Below are positions 1-10,700 of a stretch of 64,000 nt of DNA, one piece after another. Origin of the DNA: JAGVPT01 sp049578505 (GTDB lineage Bacteria > Bacteroidota > Ignavibacteria > UBA10030 > UBA8401). Every line of letters begins with the position of its first letter. Within the stretch, counting starts at the first letter, position 1. The notes beneath the pieces are model-generated. The model was not told the origin of the DNA. It did no database searches and was given only the letters and a program-made list of their open reading frames with translations. The stretch spans positions 1 through 64,000 of the forward strand of contig JBAUMC010000059.1 of assembly GCA_049578505.1 (NCBI GenBank), written 5' to 3'. A program made the position numbers and the translations under genes.

Positions 1-126
1 CCCCTTTCTTCTTGTTTCTATTATTAGTATTGTGTCGTACCTCAACAAAGCTTTCAGCACGCTGAACGTGTTTATTGCGGCTACAGGTTGTTCATCTACA
101 CCATCAAACTTTCGGAGAACCTCATC

Positions 127-1623
127 ATGCAAAAATTATTCCTCGGATACGATATCGGGAGCTCATCAATAAAAGCCTCTTTCATCGACGCAGATACTGG
201 AGAACTTGTTATTTCGGGAAATTCTCCCGACACGGAAATGAAAATAGATTCGCCGCAGCCGGGTTGGGCAGAGCAGCATCCGGATACTTGGTGGCAGCAC
301 GTGGTCACCGCGACAAAAAAACTCCTCACCAAAGTCAATGCTGGATCCATCGAGATTGCCGGAATCGGTATTTCGTACCAGATGCACGGACTTGTCATGG
401 TGGGGAAGAACAGGGAAGTGCTGTATCCTTCCATCATTTGGTGCGACAGCCGAGCCGTTGAAACCGGCAACAAAGCGTTCACCGACATGGGGAAAGATCG
501 TTGCCTCCGTAATTACTTGAATTCTCCAGGCAATTTTACAGCGTCAAAACTAAAGTGGGTGAAAGAAAACAATCCCGGCGTTTATTCTAAAATTGCAAAG
601 ATCATGCTGCCCGGTGACTACATCGCCCTCAAACTGACCGACGAAATCTGTACAACAATAACCGGTCTGAGTGAAGGAATCTTCTGGGATTTCGAAAAAA
701 AAGAGTTGGCGGATGAATTGTTACGCTATTACGGTATCGATAAAGGGATGATAGCGGATATCGTTCCTACTTTCGGGGCGCAAGGGAAGTTGACCCCGAA
801 AGCCGCGACAGAGCTCGGCCTGAAGGCCGGAATCCCAGTTACGTACAGAGCCGGGGATCAACCGAATAACGCTCTCTCGCTTCATGTGCTTAAGCCGGGA
901 GAGATCGCGGCAACGGCGGGAACATCCGGGGTGATCTATGGTGTTGCGGGAAAGAATATTTTTGATCCTGCCAGCCGGGTCAATACATTTGCGCATGTCA
1001 ATTATTCGAAGGAACAACCTTATACCGGAGTCCTCCTTTGTATCAACGGCACCGGAATTCAGTATAGCTGGATCAAACAAAATATTTTCGATAACCGGTA
1101 TTCGTACAGTGAAATGAACACCTTCGCCTCCGGTATCCCGATCGGTTCTGAGGGACTCTTTTGCTATCCGTACGGAAACGGTGCAGAAAGAATTCTGGGG
1201 AATAAGGATGTGCTTGCGCAATTTTCGGGCATTAATTTCAATCTTCATAATAGAGCACACTTGGTAAGGGCGGCTCAAGAAGGGATTGTCTTTACATTCA
1301 GGTATGGGCTCGACATCATGAAGAGCATCGGAATGGAATTCGGGGTAATTAAGGCAGGCGACTCTAACTTGTTTCAGAGCGGTATGTTTAAAGAGGCGTT
1401 TGTGAATACGTGCAATGTCGACCTTGAAATCTACAATACGGATGGCTCACAGGGAGCTGCCCGGGGAGCTGGCATTGGAGCCCGGTATTATTCTTCTACT
1501 GACGCAGCTTTTAAGGGGCTGAAAATAATAGAGAAAATGAGCCCTAAACGCGAATTAGTCGAAAAATATGCCTCAGCCTATGATCTTTGGAATCGCAATT
1601 TGCTCAAGATCATCGGCCGATAA
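127..1623 (+). CDS. xylB: Xylulokinase (FGGY kinase family)
   Basis: Phosphorylates D-xylulose with ATP to xylulose 5-phosphate in the cytoplasm, feeding the pentose phosphate pathway. The 498-residue product has the usual length for the family. Its N-terminal ATPase motif reads GYDIGSSSIKASFID, followed by GISYQMHG, IIWCDSRAV, LLPGDYIALKL-like and YRAGDQPNNALSL, and the second-domain phosphate-binding stretch AATAGTSGV; all are typical of Bacteroidota-type XylB. I chose the ATG at 127 over an in-frame ATG at 88 because GGAG (114-117) sits 9 bases upstream and the conserved fold begins directly after it. The next gene is a broken xylose isomerase, so this was probably an xylB-xylA unit. It lies at the upstream end of a xylan-degradation locus, which agrees with a role in metabolising released xylose. 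Confidence 0.95.
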   Translation: MQKLFLGYDIGSSSIKASFIDADTGELVISGNSPDTEMKIDSPQPGWAEQHPDTWWQHVVTATKKLLTKVNAGSIEIAGIGISYQMHGLVMVGKNREVLYPSIIWCDSRAVETGNKAFTDMGKDRCLRNYLNSPGNFTASKLKWVKENNPGVYSKIAKIMLPGDYIALKLTDEICTTITGLSEGIFWDFEKKELADELLRYYGIDKGMIADIVPTFGAQGKLTPKAATELGLKAGIPVTYRAGDQPNNALSLHVLKPGEIAATAGTSGVIYGVAGKNIFDPASRVNTFAHVNYSKEQPYTGVLLCINGTGIQYSWIKQNIFDNRYSYSEMNTFASGIPIGSEGLFCYPYGNGAERILGNKDVLAQFSGINFNLHNRAHLVRAAQEGIVFTFRYGLDIMKSIGMEFGVIKAGDSNLFQSGMFKEAFVNTCNVDLEIYNTDGSQGAARGAGIGARYYSSTDAAFKGLKIIEKMSPKRELVEKYASAYDLWNRNLLKIIGR

Positions 1624-1706
1624 CTCATTCATTATTTCACTTGACATGATGGAGAAATATTCATAACATTGAATCGGTTCAATTCTGTTTGAACTCAAAG
1701 AGGATC

Positions 1707-1743
1707 GGAGGAGTTTCTTATGACCATTCACAGTTTTTCCTAG
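1707..1743 (+). other. Strong Shine-Dalgarno followed by a 7-codon ORF
   Basis: GGAGGAG at 1707-1713 lies 6 bases before an ATG at 1720 that opens an ORF of only seven codons, ending in TAG at 1741-1743. It lies in the xylB to xylA-remnant spacer. It could be a short leader peptide or the last trace of a decayed gene start. I cannot tell which, and chance is possible. Confidence 0.2.
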
Positions 1744-1806
1744 GACTTCCTCGTTAACTCAGTACCTCCCCCCGCAAAAAAATCGAGAAGAGATCAGGCA
1801 GAGACG

Positions 1807-2094
1807 ATGTCGAATAAATATTTCTCAAAAATTAACCAACGGATTCCTTTCGAGGGAAAAGATTCCAAGAATCCATTCGCCTTCAAATACTACGATAAAA
1901 ACCAACGTGTCGGTTGCAGAACAATGGAAGAGCATCTTCGCTTTTCCGTTGCATGCTGGCATTCTTACTTGGGAAATGGCACCGACATGTTCGGCGGTCC
2001 GAGCTTTGATAGGGCCTTGCGGCAATCGAGCGACCGAATGAACAGTTCAAAGGAAATGCTCGAGAATATTCTCAATTCATACATTCTTCGTTAA
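1807..2094 (+). pseudogene. xylA: Truncated xylose isomerase (5' fragment)
   Basis: A 95-residue ORF whose first about 70 residues match the start of xylose isomerase: FEGKDSKNPFAFKYYD, then TMEEHLRFSVACWHSYLGNG and TDMFGGPSFDR. The family is normally about 435-445 residues, so the metal-binding and catalytic parts of the TIM barrel are all missing. The last 25 residues drift from the consensus but still echo it (LENIL..Y at the place of FEKL..YF), then a stop ends the frame. I found no continuation in other frames downstream to 2450. It follows xylB, the usual partner. The fragment cannot be an active isomerase; a second complete xylA elsewhere would be needed for xylose use by this route. 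An assembly deletion is an alternative explanation. Confidence 0.8.
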
Positions 2095-2375
2095 AGAAGT
2101 TAATTCACCTGGACTATCCAATTACGGTGTGCCTCGGTATTCCATGGCGAAGTGAGGAGGGTTTTCAAGAGGAAGCAATCGAGGTTCGTGAGAGGGTGTC
2201 TCGCATAAGCAGAGGGGGCAGTTGTAATCGCCCCTGTCCAAAGATTTAACCGATCATCTATCATAGCATCAATGCTCAAATTGATACAACCGACTTCAGA
2301 GATTGCAAAGGGAATTCTGACGCTGACTGCAGCAACAGCGGACCAGCAGCAGTGGTTGAATCTAGTGTATCGCCT

Positions 2376-2442
2376 TCGGGTGATCGCCCCAGAGTGAACA
2401 GCAAACGGTTCACCTGATACGACGATCACCCGATTCTGTTTT
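2376..2442 (+). terminator. Nested palindrome with T-run, probable terminator of the xyl unit
   Basis: An 11-bp perfect inverted repeat (2376-2386 with 2423-2433) encloses a second 6-bp one (2394-2399 with 2408-2413) and is followed by TTCTGTTTTTT. The placement, after the xylA remnant and before the receptor gene, suits an intrinsic terminator. The long loop and inner stem would also allow an attenuator. The rest of 2095-2565 shows no gene I can support; a minus-strand frame through it resembles no family known to me. Confidence 0.45.
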
Positions 2443-2565
2443 TTAGAGAGAGTGAGATATTTGCAGAATGAGAAAAAATTCAGTTCGCCGGCGAAGATCA
2501 AGAGGACAATCGAGAAGCGGTTTGACCAACGTAAGACTGCAAAATTGAAAAAAGGAGAAACACTT

Positions 2566-5500
2566 GTGAAAAACTCATTTGGTCTTCTTGCAACGGCGAT
2601 CAAGTCGCTTGTGATACGGAGTCATCATTGTTTCGTAGGCAGAGCCCTCCTTATAGCTGGGATATCTCTCTTCCTTATGGCCCCCTCGCTTATGGCAAAC
2701 GGAATAATTAAAGGTAAGGTGTTTGATAAAGATTCGAAAGATGCGTTGCCGGGAGCGAACGTTGTCGTGAAGGGAACCAGCGTTGGGGCAGCGACAGACC
2801 TGAACGGTGCGTTCTCTATTCCTAATTCTCCATCCGGCTTGCAGACGATCACAGTCTCGTACCTCGGCTACGTTTCGCAGAGCATTTCGGTGCAGATTCC
2901 GGACGGCGGCACAGTCAATCAAGACTTTTACCTCAGCGCCACGACAATACGGGGAGAAACCGTCGTGATCACAGCGCAGTCCCAAGGGCAGGTGCAGGCG
3001 ATTAATCAGCAGCTTCAATCCGACAAAATCGTCAGCGTCGTTTCCGAAGCGAAGATTCAGGAACTCCCCGACTTCAACGCGGCGGCGGCAATCGGCCGTC
3101 TGCCTGGGGTCTCAACCCTTCAAAGCTCGGGTGAAGCCAACAAAGTCGTCATCAGAGGTCTGGCTCCGCAATACAACGAAGTCGCTGTGGGTGGAATCAC
3201 ACTTGCGTCAACGGGTAGCAATCAAATCGGCGCGACCTCTATTGGTCTCACATCGGGCGTGCTGAACGATGACAGAAGCGTTGATCTTTCGATGGTCACG
3301 CCATATATGATCAAGTCGATCCAGGTCTATAAATCGCTAACTCCGGACATGGAGGCTAACGCGATCGGCGGTTATGTGAACATGGACCTGAGGGAAGCTC
3401 CATCGGGACTTCACGGAGATGCCTTGTGGCAATCGGGCTATACCGGAAAGAACAATACGTATGGAAACTACCGAGGTGTGGTTTCTTTGAGCGACCGGTT
3501 TTTCGACGATGACTTAGGTGTCTATGTTCTTGGAAATGATGAGAGTTATGACCGCAGCGCGGACAACATGAGCGCGGGGTACCAAACCGCCTCTTCAACC
3601 CTGGACCCGAACGGGTACCGGCCTGTCCGCGTGACCAACGTGACACTTGATCGGCACATTGAAACCAGGGGACGATACGGCGGTAACGTGATTCTTGATT
3701 ATAAGCTCCCTTCCGGCTCCATTCAGTCGCTCAACATGTTTAGCCGCTTGAACTCGAATTCTCAAGATCGTAATACAACCTTGAATTACGGCAGCATCAA
3801 CCATGATATAGATTTTTCCTACCGCGAAGCAAACAGCAATACCGATCTTGCAGTGAATTCCTTGGAGTTTACGAACGATTGGGGATTTATCTCCGCAGAC
3901 ATTAAGGCAGCGAATTCTTATTCGAGAAATCATCTGCCGAACTCGCCGTACTTCACATTTTTTCAAAACAATTCTCTTCAGAATTCTGTCACCGGTGACA
4001 CAAATATCACTCCCGAAAATTTAGCGCATTTCGTGAAGTACGGTCCCGACAGCACGACATTATTGGGATCGGCAAGTTTGTTCAGTTCCGATTATCACGA
4101 GAACGATCAAGTCTATAAAAGCGATTTCAAGATTCCGCTGAGTCTCGGCACGTCCGTCTCAGGCTTCATAAAGCTCGGCGGTGAATATCGCTACAACCTC
4201 CACACAAACACCCAGAACACACCGTATGTTTCGATAAACAGGGGGGGGACGGGTGCGACAGGCATAAATCAGGATGTAGTTAATGCTCTTTTAACACTTT
4301 ATCCCAATCTTAGGTTTGCGAATACCGGCCAGTTAGAGGGAGCTAACTTTACTTCCACAAATTCAAAACTTCTGAACAGTTTCCTGAGCAATAAGTTTGG
4401 AGCCGTCAATTGGGCCGCCGACGCAACTATCCTGGATGGGATGGTCAACTATATAAGCGCCAATCGTGCGCTTCTTGCACCAAACTCTACTGGGGGATGG
4501 TTCGATGGTCCATATCAGATACTCCCCAATGATTACAAGTACGACGAGAGATATTATGCGACGTACCTGATGACCGAATTGGATTTAGGTCCGGATTTCG
4601 AGGTTGTCGGCGGTGCGCGGTATGAAGAAAACAAAGGTTTATATTCGGCCTACAACTTGGAGGATGAGCGCAATCCTGTAGTTCAACCCTATTTCCCTGT
4701 GACAATTTATCCACAGAACCATTACTGGCTCCCCATGGCGCAGGCAAAATATAACCTGACCGATTGGAGCGACATACGCTATTCTTATACGCAGACGCTC
4801 GCAAGGCCTGATTATACACAGGAATCACCTCATTTCAATATCTCAGCCGACTCTCCTCATTCTATCTTTGCGGGCAACCCCAACCTTTTGCCGGCTCAAG
4901 CATACAACAATGATGTGTCGGTCACGTTTCACGGCAACACCCTCGGGCTGTTGTCCGTCGACGGCTTCTACAAAGAGATTCATAATTTCGCTTATGCCAC
5001 GTCGTATCATATCCACAGCAAGAGCGTTTACGATAGATTTGGGATAACGGGACTCGATTCTTTAAATTCGTTCGCTCCTTTTTTGACGGCTGCGGATGAC
5101 GACGCAACGCTGAACACTTTCGTGAACAGCCGTTACACGGCGTACGTGAAAGGCATCGAAACGGACTTTCAAACGAGGTTGTGGTATCTCCCCTCTCCTT
5201 TAGATGGGATCGTGCTCACCGTTAATTATACGTATATATGGTCAAAAGCTACATACCCATACTTCGACGAAAAAGCACAGAGAGGTGTCATAACATCATA
5301 CACAGACAGTACACGGAACGGCAGATTGGTTGACCAGCCGAATAATATATTGAATGGGTCCATTGGGTATGACTACAAAGGATTCTCTGCCCGGCTTTCC
5401 TTTGTGTTCCAGGGAAATGCTGTCAGCTACGTCGCGGCATATCCCGAGGCAGACGGCTACACCCAAAATTATTTTCGCATGGATGCGTCGGCCAGACAGA

Positions 5501-5649
5501 TGTTGCCATGGGCAGGAATGCAGGTGTACGTCGATGTCGACAACTTGAACAACGAATCGAACATCTCCGCCCAGCAATCAATCGGCGGATTCACAAATCA
5601 GCAGTACTATGGGCTCACAGCGAATCTTGGTGTGAGAGTTACTCTCTAA
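2566..5649 (+). CDS. TonB-dependent outer-membrane receptor with N-terminal carboxypeptidase-regulatory-like domain
   Basis: Energy-dependent outer-membrane importer, presumably for xylo- or other oligosaccharides. The 1027-residue product has a signal segment ending near MAPSLMANG. A carboxypeptidase-D regulatory-like domain follows (about 48-125; GKVFDKDSKDALPGANVVVKG, TDLNGAFSIP). The plug (about 140-275) carries IRGLAPQYNEVAVGG and DMEANAIGGYVNMDL, and a long beta-barrel reaches the C-terminus. The plug wording resembles the Xanthomonas/Caulobacter group (TIGR01782-type) rather than SusC, and no SusD gene follows. I chose the GTG at 2566 because AAAGGAG lies 8 bases upstream; the same AAAAAAGGAGAAA context precedes the next gene. 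The alternative in-frame ATG would add 38 charged residues before the signal peptide. First gene of the polysaccharide locus after the xyl remnant. Confidence 0.92.
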   Translation: MKNSFGLLATAIKSLVIRSHHCFVGRALLIAGISLFLMAPSLMANGIIKGKVFDKDSKDALPGANVVVKGTSVGAATDLNGAFSIPNSPSGLQTITVSYLGYVSQSISVQIPDGGTVNQDFYLSATTIRGETVVITAQSQGQVQAINQQLQSDKIVSVVSEAKIQELPDFNAAAAIGRLPGVSTLQSSGEANKVVIRGLAPQYNEVAVGGITLASTGSNQIGATSIGLTSGVLNDDRSVDLSMVTPYMIKSIQVYKSLTPDMEANAIGGYVNMDLREAPSGLHGDALWQSGYTGKNNTYGNYRGVVSLSDRFFDDDLGVYVLGNDESYDRSADNMSAGYQTASSTLDPNGYRPVRVTNVTLDRHIETRGRYGGNVILDYKLPSGSIQSLNMFSRLNSNSQDRNTTLNYGSINHDIDFSYREANSNTDLAVNSLEFTNDWGFISADIKAANSYSRNHLPNSPYFTFFQNNSLQNSVTGDTNITPENLAHFVKYGPDSTTLLGSASLFSSDYHENDQVYKSDFKIPLSLGTSVSGFIKLGGEYRYNLHTNTQNTPYVSINRGGTGATGINQDVVNALLTLYPNLRFANTGQLEGANFTSTNSKLLNSFLSNKFGAVNWAADATILDGMVNYISANRALLAPNSTGGWFDGPYQILPNDYKYDERYYATYLMTELDLGPDFEVVGGARYEENKGLYSAYNLEDERNPVVQPYFPVTIYPQNHYWLPMAQAKYNLTDWSDIRYSYTQTLARPDYTQESPHFNISADSPHSIFAGNPNLLPAQAYNNDVSVTFHGNTLGLLSVDGFYKEIHNFAYATSYHIHSKSVYDRFGITGLDSLNSFAPFLTAADDDATLNTFVNSRYTAYVKGIETDFQTRLWYLPSPLDGIVLTVNYTYIWSKATYPYFDEKAQRGVITSYTDSTRNGRLVDQPNNILNGSIGYDYKGFSARLSFVFQGNAVSYVAAYPEADGYTQNYFRMDASARQMLPWAGMQVYVDVDNLNNESNISAQQSIGGFTNQQYYGLTANLGVRVTL

Positions 5650-5717
5650 AAGAGCAAACGCTGAATAGTTGAAATTAAACAAACAACAATCTACAACCAT
5701 AAAAAAGGAGAAATGCT

Positions 5718-7571
5718 ATGAAACTTTTTAACTGGTTACTGCTCTTTGCGGTAGTCATGATGCCCGTGGTTCTCTACTCCCAAACGGACACCGTGGTTGT
5801 CGTCAGTGATATTACTACCAGCACTGAGGGGAATCTCAATAATGCCATAAGCAAGGTCATCAACGCGGATTCGGTCAATCATACCAGTAAATTTCAAAAC
5901 ACCGTTTTCATGTTACAACCGTACGGTTATTACATTCTGACGGGGACAATTACAACTCCTAAGCATGCGCACTTTTACCTTGTCGGACCGAAGCCGGGTA
6001 CTACTCAACAGACAGCTCCGCCTCAAATAGTATGGACAACGAGTGGAGGGGTCTCCTCGACATTTAATTTCGACTGTTACGGCGACGTGACGATGAAGAA
6101 CGTCTGGATTCTCTGCGCAAACACAGGCGGCGCTCAGGTCGGTTCGAGCCTCGTGATCGAGGACGATTCACTTGCAGACCTCAGCGGCGCAGGTGAACAT
6201 GCAGTGTTCGATAATTGCATCTTCGATTACCAGGACATCGGCAACGGCGGCGGTGAGATAGAACCCGCGTGCAAACACTTCCGTTGCTCGATTACCAATA
6301 CCTATTTCCGGAATTTCACCGATCCGCATTACCGTTATTACGGCAGACCGGTTTCATGGACGTATCAAAGCACAACATGGCACACCGACACACTCGCTTT
6401 TGAGAATTGTACTTTTTCGAACTGCGGGTATGTGTACATGCAGGAATCGCCGGAATATGCCGACCACGTCTCATTCAATCACTGCACGTTTGCCAATACC
6501 ATGATGTATACGTTGGAATCGTCTTACTGGTGGTGGCTGTCGATAACGAATTCATTGTTCGTGAATTCTTTTATGTTCGCTGATGAGCCTTCGGCAGACG
6601 GGACCAACATGATCCCCAACGGCGGCGCAATCAATATCGACAGCGTGGCGACGTTCGGGTTTGTAGTGCCTTTTGCGGATTCCACGACTGCCCCGTTAGC
6701 GCTCCAGCGCCACATCCTTTTTGCCAACAACAGTTACGGCTTTGAAAGCTGGTACACTAATTTTCTGGCTCACAATGCGGTCAACGATACTGCCACCGCG
6801 AATAACAAAAACTATTGCATGCCGATGATGAGCGGCAAAACTTACAGATACTTTTTTGCCTCCGACTCGGGCGGGCACAAGCGCTTTCCGTATATGAACG
6901 CGGTCAATCTTTTGCCGGCGAGTGTGGCTGAAGACACTGCGCGTGCGGCTGATCCTGCTGAAGACCCCATTTTTGTTTTGAACCCTGTCAACTCCGACAG
7001 CATTAAAGCGTTCTTGCTCGGCAGATGGGCCACAGGGACGAATGTCAGCTGGGCATACGATCCGCATTCGGATGTTACGCAAAGCTGGCCCATGAATGAG
7101 GACTTTTCGTACTCCAATAGCACTCTTGGGGCAGCAGCGATGGGCAAGTTCCCGCTTGGCGATCTGTACCATTGGTGGAACACGACGTCACCCACGCTGT
7201 ACGCCACTTGGTCAGCTCAAGCTTCGACGGAACATGCCAACATTGTGAATTGGCTCACTAACGGTTATCCCACCGTCGGTGTGAAGGAACAGCCAGCCGC
7301 CGTTCCAGCGGTGTTCGCGCTATCCCAGAATTATCCGAATCCCTTTAACCCGACAACGACGATTAGCTACTCGGTCCCGCAGACCGGAAACATGACGCTG
7401 AAAGTCTATAACCTGCTCGGACAAGAAGTAGCAACGCTCTTCTCGGGTGTTCAACAAATCGGGAATCACACCGCAGTCTTTGACGCCAGCCGGTTTGCCA
7501 GCGGCGTCTATTTCTACAGGTTAGAAGCCGGAAACAACACACTAACCAAGAAATTAGTTCTGATGAAGTAA
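5718..7571 (+). CDS. Secreted right-handed beta-helix-like protein with T9SS sorting domain
   Basis: 617 residues: signal peptide (LLLFAVVMMPVVLYSQ), a central region of short repeated strand-turn units rich in N, C and aromatic residues that looks like a parallel beta-helix of the pectate-lyase type (about 60-400), and a C-terminal type-A sorting domain (about 535-617) with NYPNPFNPTTTISYS, VYNLLGQEV and SGVYFYRLEAG. The sorting domain predicts export by the type IX system and surface attachment or release. No catalytic residues can be assigned, so it may be a lyase, an esterase or a binding protein. It is 68 bases downstream of the receptor gene with a matching strong ribosome-binding site, which suggests one transcript. 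A hairpin follows its stop. Confidence 0.75.
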   Translation: MKLFNWLLLFAVVMMPVVLYSQTDTVVVVSDITTSTEGNLNNAISKVINADSVNHTSKFQNTVFMLQPYGYYILTGTITTPKHAHFYLVGPKPGTTQQTAPPQIVWTTSGGVSSTFNFDCYGDVTMKNVWILCANTGGAQVGSSLVIEDDSLADLSGAGEHAVFDNCIFDYQDIGNGGGEIEPACKHFRCSITNTYFRNFTDPHYRYYGRPVSWTYQSTTWHTDTLAFENCTFSNCGYVYMQESPEYADHVSFNHCTFANTMMYTLESSYWWWLSITNSLFVNSFMFADEPSADGTNMIPNGGAINIDSVATFGFVVPFADSTTAPLALQRHILFANNSYGFESWYTNFLAHNAVNDTATANNKNYCMPMMSGKTYRYFFASDSGGHKRFPYMNAVNLLPASVAEDTARAADPAEDPIFVLNPVNSDSIKAFLLGRWATGTNVSWAYDPHSDVTQSWPMNEDFSYSNSTLGAAAMGKFPLGDLYHWWNTTSPTLYATWSAQASTEHANIVNWLTNGYPTVGVKEQPAAVPAVFALSQNYPNPFNPTTTISYSVPQTGNMTLKVYNLLGQEVATLFSGVQQIGNHTAVFDASRFASGVYFYRLEAGNNTLTKKLVLMK

Positions 7572-7588
7572 GGCTTCTCGATGAGAAG

Positions 7589-7620
7589 TCCCTGTCCCGG
7601 CTTCTCCGTCGGGACAGGGA
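7589..7620 (+). terminator. Strong hairpin after the beta-helix gene
   Basis: An 11-bp perfect stem (7589-7599 with 7610-7620, TCCCTGTCCCG and its complement) with a 10-base loop lies 18 bases after the stop codon. A second overlapping small stem (CTTCTC/GAGAAG) precedes it. There is no T-run, so it may be a weak terminator or a 3'-end stabiliser rather than a classical intrinsic terminator. Confidence 0.4.
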
Positions 7621-7798
7621 AAGATTACTGAAAACAAAATGAGCTATAGGAGACGAAGGAGGTGGTTCAGGTCGAAGAGAATTTCAGAGTTTAGCAGTAT
7701 CTGCTGTCCTTTGTAAAAAGATTTCCCACTTATTTAGATCTGGCAGTCTCGTTGTTTTATTAGTTAACAGTTGTAAAAAAATAATTCTTGGAGGTTCC

Positions 7799-10700
7799 AT
7801 GAAAAGGTTCGTACAGTTAATAACAGCTGGGATGGCTCTTCTCTTTCTCGGGACGAGTGCATTGCTAGCGCAGGAAGTGACGTACAGTGTCGGTCCTGCG
7901 GTTATTCCGTCGACAGCTGCCGCAAACGGCGGCTTCGCATGGGGAGATGTAAACGGAGACGGTTATCTGGATGTCTTTATTGCATCCAATAATATTCTGC
8001 TGAATAATGGCGGCGCGTCATTCTCACCGGCGGTGTCGACCATGACGGCGGGTATTACAAACCAGACGAACGGCGTCGGCGGCGTACTTGCAGATTTTAA
8101 CGGCGACGGCGTTGTTGACCTGTTTACAACGAATGGCGGCGCTCCTGCTGCCGGCTTGTATTATAACACTAAGGGTGTGTTTACCCTAGCAACGGGAACT
8201 GGCGATCTTGCCAACGCTGGAGTTGACGGCGAAGTCTTCCAAGCGGCTGCTGCGGCACCAATCGATCACAGCAATTACCTTAGCGTCGCATGGCCTGGAA
8301 ACTTCGTACCTGCAGGCGCCAGCGGCCCTGGCAGCAATAATCCGGTACCGGCGCCCGCGGGCGGCATATGGCTTCTAAAAGGTGGTGCAAGCGGCTTTAC
8401 AGATATAGGAAGAGGAGCCACCGCTGCGAATGCTGGTATCGATACCAGCAGATCATTTGAATCGTGGGATGTTCGTTTCTTCGATGCAAATAATGATGGC
8501 TGGCAGGATTTGTTGATGCCGAGTTTCCGGCAAGGATTTTCAAGAATAGACACCGGTTCATTTGGGACCGCTCGAAAGGGATGCGTCCTTTTCATGAACG
8601 ATGGAACCGGCAAATTTAAGCCCGCGACTACTGAAACAGGATTTGGGTCGGTCTACAGTGTCGATTCGATAAGGTTTAATAAGGCCGGTAATATGGACAG
8701 TATTACATACGCCACCGTTCATACGGTTCCGGACACTGGAATTATCGTCGATGATACGGTTCGACACTTCTCCGCCATTGGCGAACAAGTGGGCGACCTC
8801 AACAACGATGGAATCCCGGATCTTATATTGAACGGACTCAATGCGTCCGATAACAGGGACGGCAACGATAGCATAAAGGCCGATATTATCCTGTACGGAA
8901 ACGGAGACGGTACATTTACATACAAGTGGGATGGAGTACATGTCGTTCCATGGAACGGATTGGCCCAGGCTACCGGCCAACGCGCAATGAGCATAGGCGA
9001 CTACAATAATGATGGACTGCCGGATATATTAACAAGCGAGACATTCAGCCCCCAACATTTATACAGGAATAACGGTGATGGCACGTTCACCGATGTGGCA
9101 AGCACGGATGGGTTGACGGCAGGTGGTACTCAACGATCTGCACAGTTCGTTGATTACAACAAGGACGGCTTCCTCGATGTTCTTGTCTATACGGGCGGTA
9201 CTGCCGTGTTGGAGAAAAACGGTGCCAATTCCAACAACTGGATCGGTTTCATACCTGTCGGTGCTGGACACAATATGTCAGCCGTTGGAGCCCGCTTTAC
9301 TGCGTACTCCGGAGGAAAACAGCAAATTCGTGATATCAGTGCATCAGCAGGCTCTGCAGGCCAAGGCGGAAACTTATGGGCAAACTTCGGCTTCAAAGCT
9401 GGGATTATGGACAGCATGATGGTCCGATGGCCTGACGGCACAGTGCAAATGTGGACAGACACCGCTCTCGCAGCAGGAGGAACCGTTGCGTCTGTGGTGA
9501 AGAAGTACTGGACGATCGTGGAAGGCGCAAACGTCCCGCTTGCTCCTGTCAAAGCACGACCTTCATGGGTTGCCAAGGGCGATACTGCACTCTTGTCAAA
9601 AGATACCCTGAAGTGGAACAAAGCGACGGGCGGAACTGCGGCCGTCACCTACGAAGCACAGGTTGCTACCGCGAGCTCGTTCGCTACTGTGCTCAAGGAC
9701 GTCACGAGTCTGACGGATAGCAGCACCATCGTCAACCTCGGCCTCTCTACCACGTACTACTGGCGCGTGAGAGCGTTTGCCGGAGGATTCACTGGTGCCT
9801 GGTCTCCTGTTGATAGCTTCAAGACTCTGTATACTCCTTGCAACACGACTCCGTCACGCCTTTATCCTTTGGTTAATAGCTTGACAGAGACGAATAAGAC
9901 GATCTTCAAATTCAGTTATGTGCAGTCGGCTTCCACGTATCACCTCGAGGTGGACACTTTGAACAAGTATGCCATCCGAGATACAGCGGGCGCCTCGGCT
10001 ACAACGAAGTTCGGCGGTCTCGTTATCAACGACTCCACGTCAATTTACGACACCACTTACGTGTCTGCGGTGTCATTGACGCAGGGGAGGAAGTACTTCT
10101 GGCGTGTCCGTGGCTGGAACAGTGCAGGATCCTCAGCTTATTCAGCCGTGGATTCGTTCACCGTTATGTACACCCCGGCAACACCGGTGCTCGCATACCC
10201 GGGACACAACGGGCCGAACGTCCCGACAAGCTTGACCTTTAAATGGAGCAGGGTAGTCCCAGCGGGTCACGCTACGCCCGGCGACAGCAATTATATTGTT
10301 CAGTTCTGGACGTACACCTCGACTGGAACACAATTGCTTACGAGCGATACTACAAACGCAAACCATGCATCGTATGCGACGGATTCATCGCTCGCAGTGA
10401 CTGGCCTCCAGAATCGTGCGAAGTACTATTGGAAGGTCATGACCTTTAACCAAGGCGGGTCGAGTGCATTTACCGCAGTCGATTCGTTCACGACAGCGAC
10501 CGAAGTGCCTGGTTCGCCTAGCTTGATATCGCCGAAGAGCGCAACACTCGTCAACAGAATTGCAATGTATGTCTGGAATTCTGTGACGAATTCGACGTCG
10601 TATCATATTCAGGTTTCGGCAGCGGCAGACTTCTCCGCCATTGTGTACGACAAGTACCTGGTGGATACAAGCGTTGTCGCATCGGATACGCTAGGCATCA

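Noticed and set aside
721..1278. A 185-codon minus-strand frame inside xylB
   Set aside because: Fully covered by the conserved kinase gene and without any recognisable motif.
2100..2603. A 167-codon open frame on the minus strand before and into the receptor gene
   Set aside because: It overlaps the receptor's start and ribosome site, matches no family I know, and contains the palindrome and T-run. It is more likely a chance frame.
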